NCBI GenBank assembly: GCA_026391005.1
Contig: JAPLEV010000050.1
Location: 1-64,000 of the forward strand
Reading direction: 5' to 3'
From: Flavobacteriia bacterium
GTDB taxonomy: Bacteria; Bacteroidota; Bacteroidia; Flavobacteriales_D; Crocinitomicaceae
Length of the DNA stretch: 64,000 nt
The translations under genes and the position numbers were made by a program. Shown one piece after another: positions 41,674 to 50,064 of this stretch (position 1 is its first letter; every line of letters begins with the position of its first letter). The notes beneath the pieces are model-generated. The model was not told the origin of the DNA, ran no database searches, and saw nothing but the letters and a program-made list of their open reading frames with translations.

Positions 41674-42092
41674 TCATTTGATGTTGAAATCCTTTGTTCA
41701 AGGTCGTCAATAAATTGATCGAGATTTTCTGGTGAAATAAACAATTCATTCCCGTTATGGTAATATATGATAAGGCCATCAAGTGCTAAACTTAATTTCC
41801 AACCGATATACAATCCTTTATTTTTTTCAATTTTTTTAATAGTTTGGTAAGCAATTTTCTTAACTATCCACCCGCTTGAACATCGCAAATAATCGTTGTG
41901 AAGAAGGTAGCTTGTGGTGTAGTACAAGGATATCAAATAGGCTAATGTCAAGGTTAAGATACTTGAAATAACGAGGGCAGCATAAACGCCTTCTTGATGA
42001 AATGTTGTTAGCGAAATTAGCAGGTCTAATGAAGCAATAAGGATTAAGCTAGCTTTGTAAACCCAATCTACTTTTGATGAATACCTTATCAC
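41664..42092 (-). CDS. membrane protein with bacterial PH-like domain (142 aa)
   Basis: Two transmembrane helices in the first 60 residues (about 12-30 and 38-58) are followed by a beta-rich domain whose pattern ([14 protein letters not shown], then basic [32 protein letters not shown] and a final helix) resembles a bacterial Pleckstrin-homology domain anchored to the membrane. Function unknown. The start is probably GTG at 42092, giving a GTGA overlap with the glyA stop; a TTG codon lies one position upstream. The two genes are likely translated together. The 3' end overlaps the DUF2891 gene. Confidence 0.65.
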   Translation of the reverse strand: MIRYSSKVDWVYKASLILIASLDLLISLTTFHQEGVYAALVISSILTLTLAYLISLYYTTSYLLHNDYLRCSSGWIVKKIAYQTIKKIEKNKGLYIGWKLSLALDGLIIYYHNGNELFISPENLDQFIDDLEQRISTSNDHS

Positions 42093-43360
42093 CAAGCAAA
42101 TAATGGTCGATCTTGCATTAATAAATTAACAGCGCCTTTAATTCTTATCAATTGGGCATCATCATTCCTATGGATTAATGCTTCGTCGATTAACTGAACC
42201 ATTTTTTCAATTTCAGTTTCATTAACACCTCTTGATGTAAGCGCTGCAGTTCCAAGCCTTATTCCCGAAGTGATAAATGGTGATTCAGTGTCAAAAGGCA
42301 CCATGTTTTTGTTGACTGTAATATCTGCTTTTACCAGGCTATTCTCAGCATCTTTTCCGTTAATGCCTTTGCTGCGTAGATCAATGAGCATACTGTGGTT
42401 ATCGGTACCTCCGGAAATAATGGTATACCCTTTTTGAATAAATGAATTTGCCATTACACTCGCATTGAGTTGGACTTGCTTCATGTACGTGGTAAATTCA
42501 GGTGCCAACGCTTCGCCAAAAGCAACTGCTTTTGCAGCAATCACGTGTTCTAATGGGCCGCCTTGAATTCCTGGAAAAACCGCAGCATCTAGTAAAGCTG
42601 CCATTGATTTTGGATTGCCATTGTTCCATTTTAATCCAAATGGATTATCAAAATTAGTTCGCATCATGATAATACCACCTCTTGGACCGCGTAATGTTTT
42701 GTGAGTGGTGCTGGTCACTATATGACAATGACTTAATGGATCATTTAATAATTTTGCTGCAATTAATCCTGCAGGATGGGAAATATCAGCTAAAACAAGC
42801 GCGCCTACTTCATCTGCTACTTTTCGTATTTTGGCATAATCCCAATCTCTTGAATAAGCTGAGGCACCACAAATAATCATTTTCGGTTTAACGCGAAACG
42901 CGGTTTCTTCTAGGGCGTCATAATCAATAAGCCCAGTTTCTTTTGATACGCCGTAAAAGTGTGGTTGATAGAGTTTACCCGAAAAATTAACGGGAGAACC
43001 ATGCGTAAGATGTCCACCATGCGATAAATCAAAGCCTAAAATCTTATCGCCAGGATTTAGACACGCAAGAAATACGGCAGCATTTGCTTGTGCTCCAGAG
43101 TGTGGTTGTACATTCGCCCATGTAGCACCAAATAATTCGCAAAGGCGATCAATAGCGAGTTGCTCTACTTTATCGACTACTTCACAACCACCATAATAAC
43201 GCTTCCCCGGCAACCCTTCTGCGTATTTGTTCGTGAGTACGCTACCCATGGCTTGCATTACTTGATTACTCACAAAGTTTTCTGATGCAATGAGTTCAAT
43301 CCCATTGAGTTGACGTTTATTTTCTTCATTAATTAAGTCGAATATTATTTTGTCTTTCAT
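42089..43360 (-). CDS. glyA: serine hydroxymethyltransferase (423 aa)
   Basis: PLP enzyme that interconverts serine and glycine using tetrahydrofolate, supplying one-carbon units. Motifs in order: [44 protein letters not shown] and the PLP-lysine site [14 protein letters not shown] (Lys221). Length matches bacterial GlyA. It follows the sugar epimerase gene with a gap of three bases and ends in a 4-base overlap with the small membrane protein gene, so all three are probably made from one message. No promoter is seen between the epimerase and glyA genes. Confidence 0.96.
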   Translation of the reverse strand: MKDKIIFDLINEENKRQLNGIELIASENFVSNQVMQAMGSVLTNKYAEGLPGKRYYGGCEVVDKVEQLAIDRLCELFGATWANVQPHSGAQANAAVFLACLNPGDKILGFDLSHGGHLTHGSPVNFSGKLYQPHFYGVSKETGLIDYDALEETAFRVKPKMIICGASAYSRDWDYAKIRKVADEVGALVLADISHPAGLIAAKLLNDPLSHCHIVTSTTHKTLRGPRGGIIMMRTNFDNPFGLKWNNGNPKSMAALLDAAVFPGIQGGPLEHVIAAKAVAFGEALAPEFTTYMKQVQLNASVMANSFIQKGYTIISGGTDNHSMLIDLRSKGINGKDAENSLVKADITVNKNMVPFDTESPFITSGIRLGTAALTSRGVNETEIEKMVQLIDEALIHRNDDAQLIRIKGAVNLLMQDRPLFAW

Positions 43361-43363
43361 GTT

Positions 43364-44302
43364 TTATTTTAATACGTGCGATGAATGATTTATGTAATAT
43401 ATTTTATGCAGGCCTTCCACTAAATTTACTTCTGGTTTTGAGCCTGCTATTTTCATTAATTGGGACGAGCTACCAACTCTTCTTTCCACCTCGTAGTCGT
43501 ATCTCTTTTTCGGGGCATCAATATAATTTATAGCGGATGTTGAATCCGTTATTTTTTTGATGTTTTCTGCTAAATCTTTGATTGACCACTCTTTTTCGTT
43601 GGCTATATTTATAATATGCGAGCCATTAATGCCCAATAAGTTCACGCAAGCATCTACGGTGTCATCGATATAGGTAAAATCCCTTGTTTGCGCTCCATTT
43701 CCATATACTGTAATGGGTTCGTTATTGATCGCTTGTTCAAAAAAACGAGGAACTACCATTCTATTGTCTTGGTTATGACCGTATACATTAAAAAAACGAA
43801 GTGAAATAACATTTAATCCTCGCTCCTCATGATGGGCCGCAAGGTAAATTTCATTGTAGCGCTTAGCCATTGCGTATGAAGTTCTTGGGTCAACTAATAC
43901 ATCTTCCGAAAGTGCACTTTTTAAAATCGCACTATGACTGTAAATCCCACTTGTTGAGGCGTAAAGCAAATATTTAATGTTATTAATGGATGCGGCTTCT
44001 ACAACATTTCTTGTCCCTATTACCTCTACATCCATTGTTTCTATAGGTTGGTCTGCCACAATATCAACACCCAAAACCGCAGCGAAGTGGTAAATTGCGT
44101 CGCAATCTTTAGATGCATTAAGCACTAAGTCAGCATTCCTTACATCCCCTTTGAAAAAGGTAATATTTTTGAATGATTTTTTATCGAGCTTATTTCCGCG
44201 TAAAAGGTTATCAAGTACATTTATTTGATGACCTTGTTCAAGCAGTCTTTTGACTAAGTTGCTTCCGATAAATCCTGCACCTCCTGTTACCAAAATTTTC
44301 AT
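43364..44302 (-). CDS. NAD-dependent sugar epimerase/dehydratase family protein (312 aa)
   Basis: Short-chain extended SDR enzyme of the UDP-glucose/UDP-galactose 4-epimerase type, for surface sugar precursors. The start MKILVTGGAGFIGSN has the GxxGxxG nucleotide motif; the catalytic YxxxK is SYAMAKRYN (Tyr then Lys), preceded by YASTSGIY, with FFNVYG and VPRFFEQA following. I choose ATG at 44302; a longer frame (start at 44350) adds a hydrophobic tail that lacks SDR features. Sugar specificity cannot be told. Cotranscribed with glyA (gap three bases). Confidence 0.9.
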   Translation of the reverse strand: MKILVTGGAGFIGSNLVKRLLEQGHQINVLDNLLRGNKLDKKSFKNITFFKGDVRNADLVLNASKDCDAIYHFAAVLGVDIVADQPIETMDVEVIGTRNVVEAASINNIKYLLYASTSGIYSHSAILKSALSEDVLVDPRTSYAMAKRYNEIYLAAHHEERGLNVISLRFFNVYGHNQDNRMVVPRFFEQAINNEPITVYGNGAQTRDFTYIDDTVDACVNLLGINGSHIINIANEKEWSIKDLAENIKKITDSTSAINYIDAPKKRYDYEVERRVGSSSQLMKIAGSKPEVNLVEGLHKIYYINHSSHVLK

Positions 44303-44369
44303 TGGATATAATTTAGATTCTACAAATATCTTAATAAAAATTGATATCAAATAACGGGTGCTACTCGAT

Positions 44370-45131
44370 TCAATTAATTTTCTTAATGAAAGACAAAAAA
44401 TGTGTGTATTGGTTTATTTCAGTATTAAAAATACCTGTTTCATCCAATCCATCTATTCTTACTCTTCCTGATGCATGAATAATTTTATTATTTTCTTGAA
44501 TGATGCCTACGTGAATAATTTTACCGTCTTTATTTTCAAAAAAGGCAAGATCATTTTTTTGATGATTTCCAAACGTTATTGCCGTACCAATTTCTGCTTG
44601 TTGGTAGGCATCCCTTGGTAGATTTATTCCGCTTAGCCTAAAAAATAATTGTGATAATCCTGAACAATCTATACCGAAAGATGACTTTCCTCCCCATAAA
44701 TAAGGGGTGTTGATTAAATTTAATAAAACAATATCACGATTTAATTCTTTAGCATCAGCTGGACAATCAAATGAGTAATCGCCAATTTTAAATGATGGAG
44801 AAGGACCAATAAAACTTCCGCAACTGATGGTTTGATTCCCCCAAGGTGTGGTGATTTGTTTATTAATATTTTGTTGATTTATATACGTTTCCTGCCAATT
44901 TAGTGTGTCTTCATCAGACAGAGGAAGTAAATGTTTACTATCAACAAATCCCTTGTAATCATCTACTAAGGTTGTTACTTCAACCCAAGGACCTAAAATT
45001 GAATGTATTTTTACAATTTCGCCAAAAAGCAGCTGGCTTATCATTTCGGCACTATCTTTTGGTTCTTTTCTTAACGGACTAACGCTAACCAAACAAAAGG
45101 CATGTTTTTGATCGAGGGCTTGAAATTTCAT
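44370..45131 (-). CDS. NlpC/P60 family cell wall hydrolase with SH3 domain (253 aa)
   Basis: Papain-like C40 peptidase that cleaves peptide stems of peptidoglycan. The first 70 residues form a bacterial SH3-like domain (LLFGEIVKIHS, WVEVTTLVDD), as in dipeptidyl-peptidase VI/YkfC-type enzymes. The catalytic triad residues are recognisable: Cys156 (SFGIDCSGLS), His207 (IIHVGII) and His219 (IIHASG). No signal peptide is visible, so it may act on recycled muropeptides in the cytoplasm, or use an unrecognised export route. Divergent from surE. Ends 67 bases before the epimerase start. Confidence 0.9.
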   Translation of the reverse strand: MKFQALDQKHAFCLVSVSPLRKEPKDSAEMISQLLFGEIVKIHSILGPWVEVTTLVDDYKGFVDSKHLLPLSDEDTLNWQETYINQQNINKQITTPWGNQTISCGSFIGPSPSFKIGDYSFDCPADAKELNRDIVLLNLINTPYLWGGKSSFGIDCSGLSQLFFRLSGINLPRDAYQQAEIGTAITFGNHQKNDLAFFENKDGKIIHVGIIQENNKIIHASGRVRIDGLDETGIFNTEINQYTHFLSFIKKIN

Positions 45132-45148
45132 TTATTAATTGTGGTAAC

Positions 45149-45156
45149 CAAATATA
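45149..45156 (-). promoter_or_regulatory. predicted -7 element for the NlpC/P60 gene
   Basis: Minus-strand TATATTTG fits TAnnTTTG, 18 bases upstream of the ATG at 45131. Its divergent partner lies 23 bases away. Confidence 0.5.
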
Positions 45157-45178
45157 AACAAAGTCTTTTAATATTGAG

Positions 45179-45186
45179 TAAATTTG
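45179..45186 (+). promoter_or_regulatory. predicted -7 element for the surE-lpxB operon
   Basis: TAAATTTG fits TAnnTTTG and ends 16 bases before the surE ATG. No clear -33 TTTG at the expected spacing. Confidence 0.5.
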
Positions 45187-45202
45187 TAGAATAGCTTTTT
45201 TT

Positions 45203-45967
45203 ATGTCAGAAAAATTAATTTTAATTACGAATGATGATAGTGTTAACGCTAAAGGGATTCGTTCATTAATACAAACTGCAAAACAATTTGGTAGAGTAGT
45301 GGTAGTTGCTCCTGATAAAGCTCAATCGGGTATGGGACATGCCATAACAATCAATCATCCTTTACGATTACACCGAGTTGATTTATTCGATGGTATTGAA
45401 TCCTATGCCTGTTCAGGAACGCCTGTTGATTGCGTAAAATTAGCGATATATGAAGTACTTAAATGCAAACCTGATTTATTGCTTTCAGGTATAAATCATG
45501 GTGAAAACACATCAACTAATGTATTGTATTCAGGCACCATGTCGGCAGCAATTGAAGGCGCTATGGAAGGCATTCCCTCTATTGGATTTTCATTGGCTGA
45601 TTATGCCTCAGATGCAGATTTTTCGCATTGTGAATTTTACCTTAAAAAAATTATTCATCAAACCTTAATGAGTGGCTTATCTGCAAATACTTGTTTAAAT
45701 GTAAATATTCCGAAATTAAGTTCAGCTAAGATAAAAGGAATCCGTGTTTGTACCCAAGCACATGCATTTTGGGCGGATCGTTTTGATAAACGATTGGATC
45801 AATTTGGCAACCCTTACTTTTGGTTAACAGGCGATTTCGCTGAAGCTAACCCAAAAGAGAATACTGATTTAGAGGCATTGAAAAATGGTTATGTCAGCAT
45901 TGTACCAACTCATTTTGATTTAACAAATTATGAATCCATTAAAGCTATTGAAGACTGGAAATTATGA
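45203..45967 (+). CDS. surE: 5'/3'-nucleotidase SurE (254 aa)
   Basis: Metal-dependent phosphatase acting on nucleoside monophosphates, and linked to stationary-phase survival in other bacteria. N-terminal ILITNDDSVNAKGIRSL carries the metal-binding DD pair (Asp10-Asp11 region), followed by VVVAPDKAQSGMGHAIT and the LLSGINHGENTS motif (about residue 93) of the family. Length is normal. Stop overlaps the next gene's ATG (ATGA), and that gene overlaps lpxB (TAATG), so the three form an operon. Confidence 0.95.
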   Translation: MSEKLILITNDDSVNAKGIRSLIQTAKQFGRVVVVAPDKAQSGMGHAITINHPLRLHRVDLFDGIESYACSGTPVDCVKLAIYEVLKCKPDLLLSGINHGENTSTNVLYSGTMSAAIEGAMEGIPSIGFSLADYASDADFSHCEFYLKKIIHQTLMSGLSANTCLNVNIPKLSSAKIKGIRVCTQAHAFWADRFDKRLDQFGNPYFWLTGDFAEANPKENTDLEALKNGYVSIVPTHFDLTNYESIKAIEDWKL

Positions 45968-46266
45968 AAATCAACATTAAAAAAAATCATTTTATAGGTT
46001 TTGGAATCGGTATTATTTCTCCTTTTATTTTCCTGCCAATTGTATTATTTATAATCGGGCTAATTCAACACGTTAATTATAGTGTTTTGTGGCATCAGTT
46101 CCTTGACTATCCCGTCTATATGAGTAAATATATTTCGTTGGCCTTAATTTCAAATTTACTTTGGTTTTATTTGTTCTTAAATCGCGAGAGTTATGATGTG
46201 ACAAGAGGAATTATATTAGCAATGTTATGCTTTATTCCTTTTATGATTTATGTCAATTTATTTTAA
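45964..46266 (+). CDS. small membrane protein between surE and lpxB (100 aa)
   Basis: Integral membrane protein with three hydrophobic helices (about residues 10-32, 50-68 and 78-97) and few charged residues. It is overlapped at both ends: ATGA with surE and TAATG with lpxB, a strong sign that it is translated as part of the operon. I do not recognise the family. The location next to a lipid A synthesis gene suggests an envelope role, but this is inference from position only. Confidence 0.75.
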   Translation: MKINIKKNHFIGFGIGIISPFIFLPIVLFIIGLIQHVNYSVLWHQFLDYPVYMSKYISLALISNLLWFYLFLNRESYDVTRGIILAMLCFIPFMIYVNLF

Positions 46267-47387
46267 TGTCTGAAAAGAAAATCTTTATTATTGCAGGTGA
46301 GGCATCTGGTGATTTACATGCTTCAAATCTTATAAAAGAATGGAAAATATTGCTTCCTGGAACCTTGTTTTCTGGATGGGGTGGTGATAGAATGGAAAAA
46401 GAAGGAACAACTATTCATAAGCATATAAGGGATCTTTCCTTCATGGGTTTTCTTGAGGTTTTATTAAATCTTAAGACAATTCTTAGAAATATTAAAATTT
46501 GTAAAAATCAAATACAATCTTTTCAGCCAGATGCGATAGTTCTTATTGATTTTCCTGGTTTTAATTTACGTATTGCAAAGTGGGCAAAACAAAACAACAT
46601 ACCTGTTATTTATTATATTTCACCACAAATATGGGCTTGGAAACAATCTAGAATTAAATTGATCAAGCGAGATATTACTAAGATGTATTGTATTTTACCT
46701 TTTGAAAAGAAATTTTATTCATCATTTGATTTTGAGGTTAGCTATTTAGGCCATCCTCTATTAGATGAAATTATTAATTTTAAGTCTAAGGCATCTAGCT
46801 TTGCTCTGTCTACGGAGAAACCTATTTTAGCTTTACTTCCTGGCAGTCGTATGCAAGAGGTAAAAAGAAAACTTCCATTAATGATTGAGGCATCTAAAGC
46901 TTTTCCTGATTATCAGGTGGTTGTTGCATGTTCCTCAACTATTGACCAATCTTTTTACCGCAGTTGGGCAGATGATTCTGTTTTATTGGTGGTAGGGAAA
47001 ACGTATGAAATTTTAAACGAGGCGAGTATGGCGCTTGTAACTTCAGGAACAGCTACATTAGAAGCTGCTCTTTTCCAGGTCCCTCAAGTAGTTTGCTACA
47101 AAAGTTCAGCTATATCTTACCGAATTGCTAAATCATTGGTCAAAATAAAATATATTTCATTAGTAAACTTAATTATGAATAAAGAAGTCGTCACCGAACT
47201 TATTCAAGATGCCTGTGCTGTTGAAAACATGAAAAATGAATTACTGCTTTTGGAAACGAATCAGCCAAAACGAACTGCTATGATTAATGATTATAAATCC
47301 TTATCGTCCATGTTAGGAGAAAATGGTGCAAGTAAAAGAATTGCAACAGATATAATTGAAACTTTTTTTCAAAATAAAGGTAATTAA
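46266..47387 (+). CDS. lpxB: lipid-A-disaccharide synthase LpxB (373 aa)
   Basis: GT19 glycosyltransferase that joins UDP-diacylglucosamine and lipid X to make the lipid A disaccharide at the cytoplasmic membrane surface. The N-terminal FIIAGEASGDLHASNLI and WGGDRMEKEG motifs are typical, as are SFMGFLEVL, YISPQIWAWKQSRI and the C-terminal TSGTATLEAALFQVPQVVCYK. The ATG at 46266 begins MSEKKIFIIAGEASG, which fits the family; the longer frame (from 46227) lies inside the previous gene. It overlaps the preceding stop by one base (TAATG). Confidence 0.95.
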   Translation: MSEKKIFIIAGEASGDLHASNLIKEWKILLPGTLFSGWGGDRMEKEGTTIHKHIRDLSFMGFLEVLLNLKTILRNIKICKNQIQSFQPDAIVLIDFPGFNLRIAKWAKQNNIPVIYYISPQIWAWKQSRIKLIKRDITKMYCILPFEKKFYSSFDFEVSYLGHPLLDEIINFKSKASSFALSTEKPILALLPGSRMQEVKRKLPLMIEASKAFPDYQVVVACSSTIDQSFYRSWADDSVLLVVGKTYEILNEASMALVTSGTATLEAALFQVPQVVCYKSSAISYRIAKSLVKIKYISLVNLIMNKEVVTELIQDACAVENMKNELLLLETNQPKRTAMINDYKSLSSMLGENGASKRIATDIIETFFQNKGN

Positions 47388-47411
47388 TACGCTTAAAATT
47401 TTAAAATTACC

Positions 47412-48554
47412 TTGCGCTATCTATTCTTATTTTTAGTTTTTTCTTTCTTTTCTGCTGGTTTTACTCAAACCATGAAAATTGGGCTATTTACTAATTTTGA
47501 ACTAAAAAAGATCAAAATCAATAAAGCTGTTGGGAACTATCATGTGATGGCCGATTCGGTTTATTTAGGTTTAGTATGCGTTAATGACATCATGGAGGTC
47601 ATGTTTATTTCTTCCGGAAATATGAGCATCAATTTCAAAGGAAAAAAATATATTTCCATAAAGAAAGTTACGATTTCCCCTTTGTTTGAGGAGCAATCTA
47701 TTCAGTTTACTGGTATATCCCCAACGTTTACAGCTCGCCAATATGAGGGTGATTTTGAAATTAATGCTATGAAATCAGCTCTATGTGTTATTAATTTAGT
47801 TGATATGGAAACCTATCTTGAGGGAGTAATTGAATCAGAGTGTGGTGTTTCTCAGAAATATGAATACTATAAAGCTCAGGCGATTGTTAGTAGAACTTAT
47901 GCGGAAAAAAATAATCGTAAACATATTTCGGAAGGATATCAATTGTGCGATAAGGTTCATTGTCAGGTTTACCATCACAAAAGGACTAGCAACACTTCAA
48001 TTGATTCGGCTGTTTGTCACACAAGAGGTCAGGTTTTATTGTTATTAAATGGAGATTTTGCACCCACTTTTTTTTCTGCTAATTGTGGAGGACAAACGTG
48101 TAGTCCCGAGCAAGTTTGGGATGAAAAAATTGAAGGTCTAAATGCTTTTCAAGATACCTTTTGTATCTACACTAAACAGGCAAAATGGACCAAATCAGTA
48201 CCAATTTCTGATTGGATTAGTTTCGTGGTCGATAAATATAACTTTCCAATCGATGACAGTTTAAGTCTACAATTACTTTATAATTTTTCGCAGGGAGAAC
48301 GCCAGGCTTTCTATCTTCATCCTGGATATGGGATTCCTTTGCGTGATTTAAGAGAGAGATTTAAATTAAAATCAACTTTTTTCAGTGCTAAAAAAGAAGG
48401 GGAATTTATGGTGCTCAAGGGTCGTGGATTCGGACATGGTGTAGGTTTGTGTCAGGAGGGAGCAATGAAGATGGCAAAAAATGGCTACACTTTTGATCAA
48501 ATTATTGAATACTATTTTCCAGATTTTTTGATATCGAAAGTTACTTGTAAGTAA
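47412..48554 (+). CDS. SpoIID/LytB-domain secreted protein (380 aa)
   Basis: Exported protein of the SpoIID/LytB family, linked to glycan-strand cutting (lytic transglycosylase activity) in sporulating Firmicutes. The N-terminal signal peptide (RYLFLFLVFSFFSAGFTQT) supports a TTG start at 47412; the first ATG would remove the signal. The SpoIID domain is from about 130: LEGVIESECG, AIVSRTYAEKN, DTRGQVLL and the conserved C-terminal FSQGERQAFYLHPGYG and GRGFGHGVGLCQEGA segments. The catalytic Glu should be the Glu in the LEGVIESE segment. It lies 25 bases after lpxB and overlaps the convergent ftsB-like gene by 14 bases. Confidence 0.88.
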   Translation: MRYLFLFLVFSFFSAGFTQTMKIGLFTNFELKKIKINKAVGNYHVMADSVYLGLVCVNDIMEVMFISSGNMSINFKGKKYISIKKVTISPLFEEQSIQFTGISPTFTARQYEGDFEINAMKSALCVINLVDMETYLEGVIESECGVSQKYEYYKAQAIVSRTYAEKNNRKHISEGYQLCDKVHCQVYHHKRTSNTSIDSAVCHTRGQVLLLLNGDFAPTFFSANCGGQTCSPEQVWDEKIEGLNAFQDTFCIYTKQAKWTKSVPISDWISFVVDKYNFPIDDSLSLQLLYNFSQGERQAFYLHPGYGIPLRDLRERFKLKSTFFSAKKEGEFMVLKGRGFGHGVGLCQEGAMKMAKNGYTFDQIIEYYFPDFLISKVTCK

Positions 48555-48825
48555 TTACAAAGATTTCTTCATTTTCTTTTTTAAAGAACTTTTTTGATCG
48601 GGCATACGATTCCAAATAGTTTAAATCGGAAAGTCTTTTTAAAGTGTACTGCGTTTTGGTTAACTGTTCATGCATCATTTTATTCTGCGAACTTATTTCA
48701 CTTCGCTTATTTAAATTATGAACCAATGAGAAAACATCTGTATCATCTAAAAACAGCATGTAAATTACAAATATAAAAATAGTGATGGTGTATTTGTTTT
48801 TAAGAAAAACGGGAATTTTAGCCAT
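48541..48825 (-). CDS. FtsB/DivIC-like cell division protein (94 aa)
   Basis: Small bitopic division protein of the septum formation initiator family. A single transmembrane helix (about 11-30) is followed by a coiled-coil (residues 33-68, heptads of Leu/Met, LNKRSEISSQNKMMHEQLTK), then the C-terminal LESYARSKKFFKKENEEIFVI motif which is typical of FtsB/DivIC in Bacteroidota (F-x-K-x-x-NEEIFVI). It would bridge FtsL and FtsQ at the septum. The -7 TAACTTTG element ends four bases before its ATG, so the message may be leaderless. Its end overlaps the SpoIID gene. Confidence 0.85.
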   Translation of the reverse strand: MAKIPVFLKNKYTITIFIFVIYMLFLDDTDVFSLVHNLNKRSEISSQNKMMHEQLTKTQYTLKRLSDLNYLESYARSKKFFKKENEEIFVITYK

Positions 48826-48829
48826 AGTT

Positions 48830-48837
48830 CAAAGTTA
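48830..48837 (-). promoter_or_regulatory. predicted -7 element of the ftsB-like gene, possible leaderless start
   Basis: Minus-strand TAACTTTG, then four bases and ATG. The usual transcription start 4-7 bases after the box would fall on or beside the ATG. There is no clear -33 element. Confidence 0.4.
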
Positions 48838-48893
48838 CTATAGCTTATTCTATTTTTAAATTGTTTGGAATAAAGTTATTAAATAGAACTTGT

Positions 48894-50015
48894 TTATCTT
48901 TTTACACAGCTCGAAAAAGGATCCCCTTCAATTAGATCCCTAAAGTCTTTCTCGAATTGGAACCAAGGATCAACCGCGCGTAGGATTCCGCAGGCATTAT
49001 TTAAATTTTTATCGCGCTCGAATAGCAAGTTTGCTGAATACATTATACCATATTTCAAAACTGCAACATCAGTTTCTGTTAACTGAACACTATTTCCTAG
49101 CTCATTTGTAAAGACATTAGTATATTTCCCGTCAAACTCTTGACGCACATATTTCATTAATTTTGGAATTTCAGTAGACCAAATGAGGTTGGCTGCTTTT
49201 ACATTTTTAGTTTTATATTTTAGGTAGGCGTCAAGAAAGTTTATTGCAATTGGATTAAGTGTGGTTTGCTTATATAAATCAATGGCTTCCGATAAATCTG
49301 GTAGTTTTCCATCCAAATGAACCTCAATATATTCTTTCAAAATATAAGACTCAAGCGCGTTAACAAAATTTTGATGTTCAACATCGTTTAGAACCCCATT
49401 TTTATCGAGTTCGATAGCTGATTGCAAACTAGCTATAGATTCCTCCAAAGCATCTTCAAATTCCGGTTCGGAATTTCCTTCTTTTACTAGGCCAAATAAT
49501 CCTTTCGCTAAGAATAAATGAGGCGTTGGATCATTAGCATATTTTGGTTTTGCTATAAAATCGGAAGCTCTGAGCGTTAGTTTTTCATAATTCGGTTTAG
49601 GTTTTTCTGCATAAAGTGCAGCTAATTCTGGAAATACACTACGCACCGTAATATAATCCTCCACTTCGGTTTCAATCTCAGTTTCATTATCTGAATTTTT
49701 ATCGAAAACTACTGTTACCGTTATTGTATAATTCCCTAATCTATTAAAGGTAACTTTGATTTTATCGTTGGTTTCGCTAAATCCTTTTTCATAATCCCAA
49801 TCTTTTCCCTTGCTACCACTAATTGCCCATAAATAACTAGGTTTACCTTTAGTGTTTTTTAAAACACTTTTTAATTCCACTATATTTTCTGGCTTTACGT
49901 TTCTTTCATAAACCGGCTCAACTAATCTTTTTGCAGCGGTTATTTCTATCGTTTGAGCACTTAGTGATAAGCAATTAATTAGTGCTATGATGGCGAATAA
50001 AATTATTTTTTTCAT
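48894..50015 (-). CDS. secreted protein with PKD-like N-terminal domain (373 aa)
   Basis: Exported protein of unknown function. The signal peptide (ending SLSAQ) is followed by a beta-domain of about 110 residues that resembles a PKD fold (LNRLGNYTITVTVVFDK; its YLWAISG and TVTVV strands). The remaining 230 residues are helical (ELAALYAEKPKPNYEKL, then acidic helical repeats), possibly TPR-like, although I cannot show repeat periodicity. Several Bacteroidota proteins use PKD domains for carbohydrate or protein contact on the cell surface. It lies alone on the minus strand: 68 bases from the ftsB-like gene and 49 from the mutase gene. Confidence 0.7.
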   Translation of the reverse strand: MKKIILFAIIALINCLSLSAQTIEITAAKRLVEPVYERNVKPENIVELKSVLKNTKGKPSYLWAISGSKGKDWDYEKGFSETNDKIKVTFNRLGNYTITVTVVFDKNSDNETEIETEVEDYITVRSVFPELAALYAEKPKPNYEKLTLRASDFIAKPKYANDPTPHLFLAKGLFGLVKEGNSEPEFEDALEESIASLQSAIELDKNGVLNDVEHQNFVNALESYILKEYIEVHLDGKLPDLSEAIDLYKQTTLNPIAINFLDAYLKYKTKNVKAANLIWSTEIPKLMKYVRQEFDGKYTNVFTNELGNSVQLTETDVAVLKYGIMYSANLLFERDKNLNNACGILRAVDPWFQFEKDFRDLIEGDPFSSCVKR

Positions 50016-50064
50016 ATCTAAAAATTTGTGGCAAAAGTTTCAAATTCCATGCCGAATTTACGAA

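Noticed and set aside
44303..44350. Longer start of the sugar epimerase
   Set aside because: The extra 16 residues are hydrophobic and not part of the SDR fold; MKILVTGGAG is the usual start.
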